From Paenibacillus dauci (GTDB lineage: Bacteria; Bacillota; Bacilli; Paenibacillales; Paenibacillaceae), in contig NZ_KQ040798.1 in NCBI RefSeq assembly GCF_000971985.1, positions 248,001 to 312,000 on the forward strand: DNA of 64,000 nucleotides. The letters run 5' to 3'. A program made the translations under genes and the position numbers. How positions within the stretch are numbered: position 1 is the first letter of the stretch; each line of letters starts with the position of its first letter. The notes beneath the pieces were generated by a model, which was given only the letters and a program-made list of their open reading frames with translations, ran no database searches and was not told the origin of the DNA. Below, piece by piece: positions 52,112 through 60,883 of the stretch.

Positions 52112-53089
52112 TCAGGAATGACGAACAGGCTGATTAGTCGTTCTGCCTTTTTTCTCACGAACCGGTGGAAGCAGACGATTCGGATTCACTGTACGCGTAA
52201 TCTCCCATGTCGATGGATCATTGTTATCATACTGTTCGAGATAACTGATAACTTCCTTGGTAATAGGTGTTGGTGTCGATGCTCCCGCTGTTACCGCTAC
52301 ACGGGATTTGCCCTTGAGCCAGTCCAGATTCAACTCGGTAATATCCGAGATCCGGTAGGCTGTTACACCGGCGATCTGCTCTGATACCTGAGCCAGACGG
52401 TTGGAGTTATTACTCCGCGGGTCACCTACCACAATAACCAGCTCTGCCTGTCCGGCCTGCTCGGCGACAGCTTCCTGGCGAACCTGCGTCGCCAGACAAA
52501 TCTCGTTATGAACTTCGGCTCCCGGGAATTTCTCCAGCAGTTTCTTCATAATAATACGAATATCCCACTGACTCATCGTAGTCTGGTTGGTAATCAGAAT
52601 ACGTTCACCGGAAATATTCAGCTGTTCGATTTCTTCTTCCTTTTCGATCAGGAAGACATCATCGGGTGCTACACCAATCGCACCTTCCGGCTCGGGATGG
52701 CCTTTTTTACCGATATAGATCACCTGATAACCTTCAGCTGTCTTATCACGGATCAGATCATGGGTACGCGTAACATCAGGACAAGTTGCATCGACCGTGG
52801 TCAGTCCTTTTTCCCGTGCCAGACGGCGTACTTCCGGAGATACACCATGAGCAGTAAATATAACGGTACCACTCTCCACCTGCTCCAGAATGTCTACACG
52901 ATTCGGTCCATCCAGTGTAATAATACCCTGGTCTTCAAATGCTTTGGTCACATGACTGTTGTGTACAATCATGCCCAGTATATAAATCGGTCGCGGCAGA
53001 TCAAGATTCTGTGCGGCCTGCTGTGCAATCACCATAGCGTCAACGACACCATAACAGTATCCACGTGGCGCGATTTTCACAATTTCCAT
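52112..53089 (-). CDS. ispH: 4-hydroxy-3-methylbut-2-enyl diphosphate reductase
   Basis: Last enzyme of the MEP isoprenoid pathway; it reduces HMBPP to IPP and DMAPP using a 4Fe-4S cluster. Cluster cysteines are in [18 protein letters not shown] and NEICLATQ. Substrate-binding motifs [26 protein letters not shown] and NSNRL are intact. The 325-residue length and the short C-terminal tail [20 protein letters not shown] are similar to Bacillus IspH. Single-gene unit. Confidence 0.96.
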   Translation of the reverse strand: MEIVKIAPRGYCYGVVDAMVIAQQAAQNLDLPRPIYILGMIVHNSHVTKAFEDQGIITLDGPNRVDILEQVESGTVIFTAHGVSPEVRRLAREKGLTTVDATCPDVTRTHDLIRDKTAEGYQVIYIGKKGHPEPEGAIGVAPDDVFLIEKEEEIEQLNISGERILITNQTTMSQWDIRIIMKKLLEKFPGAEVHNEICLATQVRQEAVAEQAGQAELVIVVGDPRSNNSNRLAQVSEQIAGVTAYRISDITELNLDWLKGKSRVAVTAGASTPTPITKEVISYLEQYDNNDPSTWEITRTVNPNRLLPPVREKKGRTTNQPVRHS

Positions 53090-53217
53090 ATGAGCTTAAC
53101 ACCTGCTTTCTGGGGTTTGCTTAAGCAAAGCAATACCACCATTATACTCTATAACAAGGTCCCGAGGAAAGGCGAAGCGCTCAGTGAAAGCCCCTTTCCT
53201 CTAAATAACTGTAATGC

Positions 53218-54822
53218 TTAATCCGGCTTTTCCGGTTTATCGGTTTTACCGGATTTGACCGATTTGCGTCTGAAGTCCTTGATAAAAGCTTTCTTTTCTT
53301 CCTTGACGATTTCCGGAATTTCCAGTATTTCTTTTTCCGGTATCTGTGCAGATGGATCACTATGAGATTCTACAGGAACGGCAGCGAGCGGGAGCCAGAT
53401 GACAAACGTCGTTCCTTTGCCTTTGGCCGTTATCACTTCGACAGAACCTTCATGTTCATCAATAATCCACTTGGCTATCGATAATCCCAAGCCGGTTCCC
53501 GGTGTGACACCACGGGACTCATCCGCGCGATAGAACCGCTCAAAAATATGCGGAACTTCTTCCTGATCCATTCCGATCCCCGAGTCGGTAATACGAATAC
53601 CAATCTGATCTTCGTATAACACAGTATCCAGTGACACAATACCCTCAGGGGTGTATTTAAACGCATTTTCAATAAAGATAAACAGCATCTGCTGCAAATA
53701 GTCTTTGTTACCATAAATAAAATATTCCTGCAGGCTGGAAGTATCTGCAGGTTGCCAGTCTGCACGATGGGGAATAAACTGTGCACGCCGTACAACCTCC
53801 TCGACCAGTTCTGCTGCAGGCAGGCTTTCCTTAACAATGGTCTGACCGGCATCAGCCCGAGCAAGGGACAGCATATCATTGATCAATCGGCTCATCCGTT
53901 TGGATTCATCCGCAATATCATTGATAGCTTCCATCGATAGCTGCTTGAGACTCTCCTCATCCAGATGCGGGGCTTCATGCGGTTTTTTATTCCATGCTTT
54001 TTGCAATAAATCCACGTTGCCACGAATAGTAGTTAATGGCGTACGCAGTTCATGAGACGCATCCGATACGAATCTGCGCTGCGCTGTATACGCTTCTGCC
54101 AGATCCCGGTAAAAGGTCTCTGTACGGCTAAGCATGCCATTTACCGTACTGATCAGCTGACCGATCTCATCATTGGGACCATCATAATCGATACGGACGC
54201 TCAAATCTCTACCATTCTGGATCTGGTTGGCAGCCTTGATAACTTTACCGATAGGTGCCATCGATTTGCGTGCGAGGAACAGGCCCAGTGTAAAAGCGAT
54301 AAACAGCGTCGCCAGTGAACCCACGATCAACGTCACACGCAAATCATCAAACAGCTGATGTGCATCTGTCATATCCGCAGCAATAATAAGCACTCCAAGC
54401 AACTGGGCAGTGCCGTCATCATCGACCACTCCGGGGATACCGGCATAGGCCACCAGATAAGACCGTCCATTATAATCAATCTGTCTCAGATCATCTGGAA
54501 TTTTGTTGGCTGCCGGTATTTCCAAAAATCCGCCGTTGTAGGAAATGTCCTTGCTGCTGTCTGTATAATTGCCCAGCTTGATCCGGAAGCCTGATTCCAG
54601 CAGACGATTATAATCTTTGCGCGAAGGTGCCATATCCACATGTCCCTCGCTGTCAGGCATACTCACTGCTACCTGAATACGACTGATCTGATCATTCAGC
54701 CGGTTGCGCAGTTCCTGATACGTATTGAAATACACAAAGGTGTATATAGCAACACTGAACAGCATCAATGTCACCGCTAATATGCCGGAATACCATACTG
54801 TCAGTCTTAAGCGTATTGACAT
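53218..54822 (-). CDS. Two-component sensor histidine kinase (CssS-like position)
   Basis: A 534-residue kinase with two membrane helices (about 10-32 and 165-188) around an extracellular domain, HAMP, HisKA with the phosphorylated histidine in VSDASHELRTPLTTIRG, and HATPase with NAFKYTPEG, DSGIGM and GTGLGLSIAK. A charged C-terminal tail of about 45 lysine/glutamate-rich residues is added. It follows the response regulator by 19 bases. The HtrA protease gene lies upstream on the same strand, suggesting an envelope-quality signal, as in B. subtilis CssRS-HtrA; this is inferred from position. Confidence 0.92.
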   Translation of the reverse strand: MSIRLRLTVWYSGILAVTLMLFSVAIYTFVYFNTYQELRNRLNDQISRIQVAVSMPDSEGHVDMAPSRKDYNRLLESGFRIKLGNYTDSSKDISYNGGFLEIPAANKIPDDLRQIDYNGRSYLVAYAGIPGVVDDDGTAQLLGVLIIAADMTDAHQLFDDLRVTLIVGSLATLFIAFTLGLFLARKSMAPIGKVIKAANQIQNGRDLSVRIDYDGPNDEIGQLISTVNGMLSRTETFYRDLAEAYTAQRRFVSDASHELRTPLTTIRGNVDLLQKAWNKKPHEAPHLDEESLKQLSMEAINDIADESKRMSRLINDMLSLARADAGQTIVKESLPAAELVEEVVRRAQFIPHRADWQPADTSSLQEYFIYGNKDYLQQMLFIFIENAFKYTPEGIVSLDTVLYEDQIGIRITDSGIGMDQEEVPHIFERFYRADESRGVTPGTGLGLSIAKWIIDEHEGSVEVITAKGKGTTFVIWLPLAAVPVESHSDPSAQIPEKEILEIPEIVKEEKKAFIKDFRRKSVKSGKTDKPEKPD

Positions 54823-54841
54823 ACTGTTGTTAGTCCTTTCT

Positions 54842-55531
54842 TCAGCTGTTGCTTCTTAGAATATAACCGGCACCCCGAATGGTCTGAATCAGCCGTTTGC
54901 CGCCATACTCTTCCGTCTTCTGGCGGAGCATGGCAATATAGACTTCCAGCACATTGGATTCCCCGCTGTAGTCGTAGCCCCATATTTTATCCATGATCAG
55001 ATCACGCGACAATACACGCTTCGGATTCTGCATAAACAGATGCAGCAATTCAAATTCCTTGGCAGTCAGCTCCAGGCGCTGTCCGTCACGCATAACTTCA
55101 CGAGCATCGGGATCAAGGGTCAGATCTTCATAGGTTAAGCGGCTATTACTGGAATTATTCGTATCCGGTTTACGGCGCAGCAGTGCACGCACCCGTGCCA
55201 GCAATTCTTCCAGTGCGAATGGTTTGACCAGATAATCATCAGCTCCGGCATCCAAACCTTTAACCCGGTTCTCTACTTCATCCTTGGCTGTCAGCATCAG
55301 GATCGGCACTGAACTTCCGGCTTCCCGTACGCGGCGGCATACTTCGAATCCATCTACCTGCGGCATCATTACATCCAATACCATCAGTGCAGGATCATTT
55401 TCCAGCATTTTATTTAATCCTTCGGCTCCGTTGGATGCTGTTAGTACCTCATACCCTTCAAAAGCCAGCCCCCGGCGGAGCATGGAAATAATTTTCTCGT
55501 CGTCGTCAATAATTAGAATAGTCGGTCTCAT
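54842..55531 (-). CDS. OmpR-family response regulator
   Basis: A 229-residue regulator: receiver domain (1-120) with IIDDDEKI, phospho-acceptor aspartate in LMVLDVMMP and lysine in YLVKPFALEE, and a winged-helix DNA-binding domain (about 130-229) with LTAKEFELLHLFMQNPKRVL and VYIAMLRQKTEEYGGKRLI. Cotranscribed with the kinase downstream. The htrA gene 240 bases upstream is a probable target, but no binding site was identified. AAGGAG precedes the ATG. Confidence 0.95.
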   Translation of the reverse strand: MRPTILIIDDDEKIISMLRRGLAFEGYEVLTASNGAEGLNKMLENDPALMVLDVMMPQVDGFEVCRRVREAGSSVPILMLTAKDEVENRVKGLDAGADDYLVKPFALEELLARVRALLRRKPDTNNSSNSRLTYEDLTLDPDAREVMRDGQRLELTAKEFELLHLFMQNPKRVLSRDLIMDKIWGYDYSGESNVLEVYIAMLRQKTEEYGGKRLIQTIRGAGYILRSNS

Positions 55532-55636
55532 CGCTTGTTCTCCTTCGGACAGGTTATGGAATGCAGCAGCATATCCTGTGTGATTAGATAGTTAGTTCTA
55601 TTGTATCAATGAATGGATAAATACACTATAGCAGCA

Positions 55637-55668
55637 CAAAAGGCGGAAAGGAATATCCCTTCCGCCTC
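55637..55668 (-). terminator. Terminator of htrA
   Basis: AGGCGGAAGGG and CCTTTCCGCCT arms on the minus strand followed by TTT, about 100 bases after the htrA stop. Confidence 0.7.
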
Positions 55669-55769
55669 CAATCTATATTTATCGGATACCGTTATTGACC
55701 CGAGTAAGATGTCATATAAAACGCATATTATTGTCCTGCATCCGTACCCGTCTGAACAGAGCAAAGTGG

Positions 55770-57470
55770 TTATTGTCCGTTGCCGGAGCCGGAATTATTC
55801 ATAGTGTTCTCATAGTTATTACGGTCACCGATTTTCACTTTAACCTGCGATGATTTACCGTCACGAATAATATTCAATGTCACTGTATCTCCTACAGACA
55901 GCTTCTGAATAGCTGTAATCAGATCCTGGCTATTGGAATAATTGGTACCATTGATACCGGTAATTACATCGTAAGAGCGCAGATCTGCTTGATACGCAGG
56001 AGATCTGTACAGCACCTCGGTCACTACTGAACCACTGGTTGTATCGATACCCAGCTGCTGGGAAATCTCAGGAGTCAGTGTCATCAGTGAAGCACCGATA
56101 AATGGAACTGGTGTAGCCGGAATTTCTTTACCATTTTTCAGTTTGTCTACCACCTGGGATACTACATTGGATGGAATTGCAAAACCGATACCCTGCGCGC
56201 CTTCACTAACCGCAGTATTGATACCGATCACCTGACCGTTCATATTGAGCAGCGGTCCACCAGAGTTACCAGGGTTGATAGACGCGTCTGTCTGCAGCAA
56301 ATGCTGATAGTTTGTCGACTGACCATTAGACGCATCCGAAGCTGTAATTTCACGTTCTCTCGCACTCAGTACACCTGCTGTGACGGTATGATCGAATCCT
56401 TGAGGATTACCGATCGCCACTACCCAGCTGCCAATTGTCATATCGTCCGAGTTACCAAGGGAGATATACGGGAAATCAGTCTCGCCTTCGGTTGGCTCGA
56501 TTTTCAACACAGCCAGATCGAGATCATCGCTTTTGCCCATCAGTTTGGCTTCATAAGGTGTTTTGTTATTTTCCAGCGTTACCTGAATCACATCCGCTTC
56601 GCCAACAACGTGAGCATTGGTCAGGATATAACCCGATTTATCGAAAATAAAGCCAGATCCAATACCCAATGGTGTCAGCGAACTCGAAGATCCACCACTG
56701 CCACTGCCGCCGTTTCCACTACCACCGGAGCCACCACTACCACCGCGACCGTCTCCCTGATCACCAAAGAAGAAACGGAACATTGGATCGCTGTACGGAT
56801 TACTGCCGTTACCGCTGTTGCTTGAGCGCGAATTGGAATAGGTCTCGATTTTGACAACAGCCGGACTCGCTTTTTTGGCTACGTCGGCTACATCGGCAGA
56901 ACCTGCTGGAAGAGCGGCTTGGGTAATTCCGCTACTTGGCGGAGTCGTCGTTGTTGCAGTTGTCGAACTGCTGCTTACCGTAGGTGCATCCGGAGTGAAC
57001 AAATTCGCCCGATCGGCTCCATACATCCCTGCAGTCATGACAATCATCCCTGCGAGGACAGAAGCGACTACTGTTTTGACAGGACTTTTCGGTTTGCTAT
57101 ATTGAAATTGGGCTGGCTTGCGATTACCGGCATCTCCACCATTACCGTTATAACCGTTACCATTGTAGTTGTTGTGAATATGATTCAGTGGGTCTGGATT
57201 GTCATTGCGCTGCGTATTTCCTGGGGCCGAACTGTAGACCGGGCGTACCGGCTGAGGAGGAGTAACCTCTACGTCTTTGGCTTCCGGCACTGCATCTTGA
57301 TGAGATTCTGCAGGCTGTTCTTTGTCTTTGTTAAACGATTGGAAAGGACCATAAGAATAATAATGCGATTGTCCGTTGTCAGTTCCTGCTTCGTTAGAAT
57401 TAGTTGTATTATGGTTTTGGCCGTTGAGCTCGGAGCCGTTATTCAATTCATTTCTGTTCTTGTCTTCCAT
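55770..57470 (-). CDS. htrA: HtrA/DegP-type serine protease, membrane-anchored
   Basis: An envelope quality-control protease of about 566 residues. A long glycine/asparagine-rich cytoplasmic region (1-128) precedes one membrane helix (about 131-150), then a trypsin-like domain with H287 (LTNAHVVG), D318 (DLDLAVLKI) and S403 (NPGNSGGPL), and one PDZ domain (about 450-550). A glycine/serine stretch at about 238-264 sits before the protease core. I chose the ATG at 57470, which has GGGAGGT six bases upstream; the frame runs 30 codons further without a site. It lies upstream of a two-component pair on the same strand. Confidence 0.93.
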   Translation of the reverse strand: MEDKNRNELNNGSELNGQNHNTTNSNEAGTDNGQSHYYSYGPFQSFNKDKEQPAESHQDAVPEAKDVEVTPPQPVRPVYSSAPGNTQRNDNPDPLNHIHNNYNGNGYNGNGGDAGNRKPAQFQYSKPKSPVKTVVASVLAGMIVMTAGMYGADRANLFTPDAPTVSSSSTTATTTTPPSSGITQAALPAGSADVADVAKKASPAVVKIETYSNSRSSNSGNGSNPYSDPMFRFFFGDQGDGRGGSGGSGGSGNGGSGSGGSSSSLTPLGIGSGFIFDKSGYILTNAHVVGEADVIQVTLENNKTPYEAKLMGKSDDLDLAVLKIEPTEGETDFPYISLGNSDDMTIGSWVVAIGNPQGFDHTVTAGVLSAREREITASDASNGQSTNYQHLLQTDASINPGNSGGPLLNMNGQVIGINTAVSEGAQGIGFAIPSNVVSQVVDKLKNGKEIPATPVPFIGASLMTLTPEISQQLGIDTTSGSVVTEVLYRSPAYQADLRSYDVITGINGTNYSNSQDLITAIQKLSVGDTVTLNIIRDGKSSQVKVKIGDRNNYENTMNNSGSGNGQ

Positions 57471-57680
57471 GAAGATACCTCCCAAATTCCCATGATATGA
57501 ATGCCGTGTGTATGTCTTACTCGGTACATTCTTATATTCGCTTATTAACCTTAATTGCACATTAAAAACAATTAAAAAGATAATAAATCCAAGGTCAATA
57601 ATTAAAATTCCATGGGAAAAAGAAGATATCAGCGATTTGCTCTATCAGAGGTCATTATGCTCTATGATGCAGGCCCAGAT

Positions 57681-58340
57681 TCAGTATTGGGTTACCCAGC
57701 CTTTACGATGGGCAAAGATCGCGAGCTGGGTACGATCTTCCAGTTCGCACTTCATCAGCAGATTGCTGACATGTGTCTTGACGGTTTTGATGCTAATATG
57801 TAATTCTTCTGCAATTTCTTTATTGCTGAGGCCTTCTGCAATCAGCATAAGTACTTCACGTTCACGGCCGGTCAGATCGGAAGATTCTTCTTGCGCCGAA
57901 CTGCGCTGACGGATGCCACGAGTTAATGCCTGAGAGATATCTCCAGTCATTACCGGCATTCCACGACTGGCTCCCTGAAGAGCATAAATCAATTCTTCGG
58001 CAGAAACGGTTTTCAGAATATAACTGACGGCTCCTGCCTCAATCGCTTCCACGACCATATCGTCTTCCAGGAAGCTGGTCAGAATCACGATTTTGAGATG
58101 GGGATAGTCTTTAAGAATACAACGTGTCGCTTCTACACCGTTCATGACCGGCATCATCATATCCATCAGGATCAGATCGGGCATATCATCAATATCCCTT
58201 TGATCCAGCAAATCAATAACCTGTTGTCCATTGGCTGCTTCGGCAATCACTTCAAATTGTTCTTCCAGCATCAGATATGTTTTGAGACCCATCCGTACCA
58301 TATCATGATCATCAGCCAACAATATTTTGATCTTGTTCAT
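57681..58340 (-). CDS. liaR: Response regulator LiaR
   Basis: A 219-residue NarL-type regulator: receiver domain with ILLADDHDMVRMGLKTYL, aspartate in LILMDMMMPVMNG and lysine in YILKTVSAEEL, and a LuxR helix-turn-helix (about 150-210) with LTGREREVLMLIAEGLSNKE and LHISIKTVKTHVSNLL. It starts within the end of liaS (29-base overlap) with AGGGGG upstream. It responds to cell-wall antibiotics in relatives. Confidence 0.95.
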   Translation of the reverse strand: MNKIKILLADDHDMVRMGLKTYLMLEEQFEVIAEAANGQQVIDLLDQRDIDDMPDLILMDMMMPVMNGVEATRCILKDYPHLKIVILTSFLEDDMVVEAIEAGAVSYILKTVSAEELIYALQGASRGMPVMTGDISQALTRGIRQRSSAQEESSDLTGREREVLMLIAEGLSNKEIAEELHISIKTVKTHVSNLLMKCELEDRTQLAIFAHRKGWVTQY

Positions 58341-59367
58341 GCTTGCTCACTCCCCCTGAATTATGTTCAAACTTGGGAATATGGATACGGATCGTTGTCC
58401 CTGCTCCGGGCGTACTAATCACTTCCGCCTGTCCGCCCAGCTTCTCGGCACGCTCCGACATGATCGTCAGCCCGTAAGAACCCTGTTTGTGAATACCCAG
58501 ATCGAATCCTTTGCCATCGTCGCTAATATGCAGGGCAATATGATGCGGCTCTTCCTGCAGGGATAGGCTGACAATCGTTGCATCCGCATGTTTGACAATA
58601 TTGGCCAGTGCCTCTTGAATAATAAGAAAAAGCTGACGCTCCTTGGCCTCAGTCAATTCTCCGTTTAACTCTACATCCTGCATTCCCTTGAGTCCGTTAT
58701 GACGACAATAATCGGGAAACCAGCTATCCAGTGCTTCGGGCAGCGAACGCCCTTCCAGCTCCATCGGGCGCAATTGGGTAATCAGTGCACGCATCTGCTT
58801 TTGCGCCAGCTGGGACATCTGAATCAACTGATCCATCACAGCACGTGCCTGTTGCTCATTGCGCTCCAGCACTTTGGGCAGGGAAGAAGCCGACATATGA
58901 ATAGCAAATAGCTGCTGACTAACCGAATCATGCAGGTCACGTGCCATCCGCCGCCTTTCTTCCAGTACGGCTGTCTCGGTCTCCCGGGTACGCTCCATAA
59001 CATCCTGTTCACCAAGCTGCTGCAAAATGTGCATTTTGCGCTCTACCGTACTCATCATTTCATTGAATTCCTGATGCACACGGTTAAATGATTCATCTTC
59101 GGTCGGTGCCATACGGGTATTGAAATTGCCTTTGGCGACCTGGGTCATTTTGAGATGCATATAATCTATACGTCGCTGTACCCGCTGACCGGCCACATAG
59201 CCGGCAACCAGCGAGATAACGATCAATCCGCCAAAATAATAGAAAGGATACTTCATATTGGCGCCCTGGTTAAGCGTTAGATAAATCATGCTTGTCATCA
59301 GGATACCAAACATTCCGAAAAATCCGATCAGTTCCCACTTCAGGTTTTTAAACCATTTTGTTCCCAT
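58312..59367 (-). CDS. liaS: Sensor histidine kinase LiaS
   Basis: A 351-residue NarX-type kinase with two closely spaced membrane helices (about 13-30 and 41-60) and almost no extracellular loop, HAMP, HisKA_3 (phosphorylated histidine in RRRMARDLHDSVSQQLFAIH) and HATPase (EALANIVKHADAT, GKGFDLG). This 'intramembrane-sensing' layout needs a partner for input, which in Lia systems is LiaF, encoded six bases upstream. Confidence 0.95.
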   Translation of the reverse strand: MGTKWFKNLKWELIGFFGMFGILMTSMIYLTLNQGANMKYPFYYFGGLIVISLVAGYVAGQRVQRRIDYMHLKMTQVAKGNFNTRMAPTEDESFNRVHQEFNEMMSTVERKMHILQQLGEQDVMERTRETETAVLEERRRMARDLHDSVSQQLFAIHMSASSLPKVLERNEQQARAVMDQLIQMSQLAQKQMRALITQLRPMELEGRSLPEALDSWFPDYCRHNGLKGMQDVELNGELTEAKERQLFLIIQEALANIVKHADATIVSLSLQEEPHHIALHISDDGKGFDLGIHKQGSYGLTIMSERAEKLGGQAEVISTPGAGTTIRIHIPKFEHNSGGVSKHEQDQNIVG

Positions 59368-59373
59368 TGTTTA

Positions 59374-60519
59374 TCATCCCACCCGACTGATAGCAATATC
59401 TCCGATAAATACACTGACTGTAATCTCGACACGCTTACCCACCGAATCAAAGTCTGCTGTCTCAGAGTTGATATGACCCATGAATCCTTCTTTGGTATCA
59501 CTGAGAATATTCATGTCTCCAATAAAAGAATTGCCTTCTGCTCTGAAAGCTACATCTACACCACTTGGAATAAATACTTTGACATCACCGATAAAAGCGG
59601 AAATCGTAATTGGCGTAACCCCATAAGAAATCTGGGCGCGTGTCAGATCCAGCATCGTATCTCCGATAAAATGGGAAATATTCATCGGCTTAAGCTCAAA
59701 ATACTCTTTGCCGATATGCACATCGCCAATAAATCCGGATCGTTGCTCTGCATGACCGTGTGCGGAGCCGTAGTTTCTACCTTTATAATACTGCTTCCAT
59801 TGCTCCCGATGCCACTGCTTATTTTGACATTTCCCATCTTTTTGCCGTCTGATATGCTCTTTGAGCTGTCTTTTGAACTGCTGCTTATCTTGCTTCCAGT
59901 TGCCTGAAGACGGATAGTCATAATGCGGATGACGAGGTGGTGTACTGGATGTATAAGATTCTTTTTCCTGAAATGCCGGATCATTACGGTATGCCCGTTC
60001 GGACGGTTCCTGATATTGCTGTCCAAATCCCTGGCGCGCTTCCGGTTCCGGTGGTGTCTGTTTGCCAAGCTTTTCATTAAACAGATCATCCAGTGCAGAC
60101 GGTACAGGTGGCGGCGGTGGTGCATCGTATGAAGGTGGTTCCGGTGCTTCTGGCGTTTGATGCATATTCCGACGCCGGCGGCGTTTTTCCTTTTTGCCAA
60201 ACAATATGTTCACACCGGCAACTACCAGTATGACCGGCAACAGCAGACGAATCATATCGCCGATAGAATAATCAAACCATCCCAGATTGCGTCCAAGGAA
60301 ATAGCCGCCCAGAATCGTCATAATCCATCCACCAATATCTTTTTTGCATTTGAACAAAAGTTCATTCAAACCCATCTCCAGCAAGATCAATGGCCATAAC
60401 AGGAACAGGACATCCCCAATTCCCCATTCGATCATATTCATGCGGTTCAGGAGGAACACCAGGCCGACCCCGATCAGGGACAATCCCCAGAAGGTCTTGC
60501 GAAACATATATCTGTTCAT
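59374..60519 (-). CDS. liaF: LiaF-like inhibitor/sensor protein, extended linker
   Basis: A 381-residue membrane protein, longer than B. subtilis LiaF (about 240). Four N-terminal helices (about 7-107) are followed by a basic stretch (KKEKRRRRR), a long proline/glutamine/lysine-rich linker (about 117-265), then a C-terminal beta-repeat domain. In that domain the motif FIGD recurs five times (GFIGDVHI, HFIGDTML, AFIGDVKV, SFIGDMNI, VFIGDIAI). LiaF keeps LiaS inactive until the envelope is stressed. It is first in liaF-liaS-liaR; no liaIH genes are present here. Confidence 0.9.
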   Translation of the reverse strand: MNRYMFRKTFWGLSLIGVGLVFLLNRMNMIEWGIGDVLFLLWPLILLEMGLNELLFKCKKDIGGWIMTILGGYFLGRNLGWFDYSIGDMIRLLLPVILVVAGVNILFGKKEKRRRRRNMHQTPEAPEPPSYDAPPPPPVPSALDDLFNEKLGKQTPPEPEARQGFGQQYQEPSERAYRNDPAFQEKESYTSSTPPRHPHYDYPSSGNWKQDKQQFKRQLKEHIRRQKDGKCQNKQWHREQWKQYYKGRNYGSAHGHAEQRSGFIGDVHIGKEYFELKPMNISHFIGDTMLDLTRAQISYGVTPITISAFIGDVKVFIPSGVDVAFRAEGNSFIGDMNILSDTKEGFMGHINSETADFDSVGKRVEITVSVFIGDIAISRVG

Positions 60520-60688
60520 CTCTATTCCTCACTTTCCTCTATTTCAGCTCGATCTGTACATCTTATATGTAGTGTAATGCCTAATCCATCTTCATCATAG
60601 CGGCAGCAGGCTGAAGCTGTCCTCGGTCTAGAGACCGAGACGCCGTTTATTGGGCAAAATATATCGCGGTACATGGCTGTTGTATATA

Positions 60689-60722
60689 GACTGTGACTGT
60701 GACTGTGACTGTGACTGTGACT
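60689..60722. repeat. Hexanucleotide tandem repeat (GACTGT)5
   Basis: Five full GACTGT units plus GACT in a row, about 170 bases upstream of liaF. Such runs can change length by slippage. Confidence 0.95.
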
Positions 60723-60768
60723 GATCAAATTATACATCTGCAAGATACCTGAGTGCCGATAAATACAG

Positions 60769-60806
60769 AAAAACCCCGATCCTGTTGTTATGCAGGGATC
60801 GGGGTA
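60769..60806 (-). terminator. Terminator of thrS
   Basis: ACCCCGATCCCTG and CAGGATCGGGGT arms on the minus strand followed by TTTTT. Confidence 0.92.
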
Positions 60807-60883
60807 GAGTCTATCGTATGACACAGCTGAAGCTATTCATGAACTCTAGCCTCAATCATTGATAATCAAGCGTTCTGTGTGAA

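Larger units (their letters stand above)
60520..60883. promoter_or_regulatory. liaFSR upstream region with palindrome and (GACTGT) repeat
   Basis: A 364-base gap. It contains the perfect 18-bp palindrome CTCGGTCTAGAGACCGAG (60622-60639), 103 bases before the liaF start, a candidate operator; a GACTGT tandem run (60689-60722); and the thrS terminator. No gene is supported. Confidence 0.55.

Noticed and set aside
53162-53201. GAGGAAAGG/CCTTTCCTC hairpin upstream of ispH as a terminator or fourth copy of the structured repeat
   Set aside because: No T-run follows it and it lacks the conserved internal-loop halves of the repeat family.
60689-60722. CRISPR-like repeat
   Set aside because: Six-base units without spacers are a simple tandem repeat; no cas genes are present.
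60522-60824. A 100-codon minus-strand ORF encoding an HSHSHS run
   Set aside because: It spans the (GACTGT) repeat, the palindrome and the thrS terminator, and has no ribosome binding site; the HS run is just the translated microsatellite.
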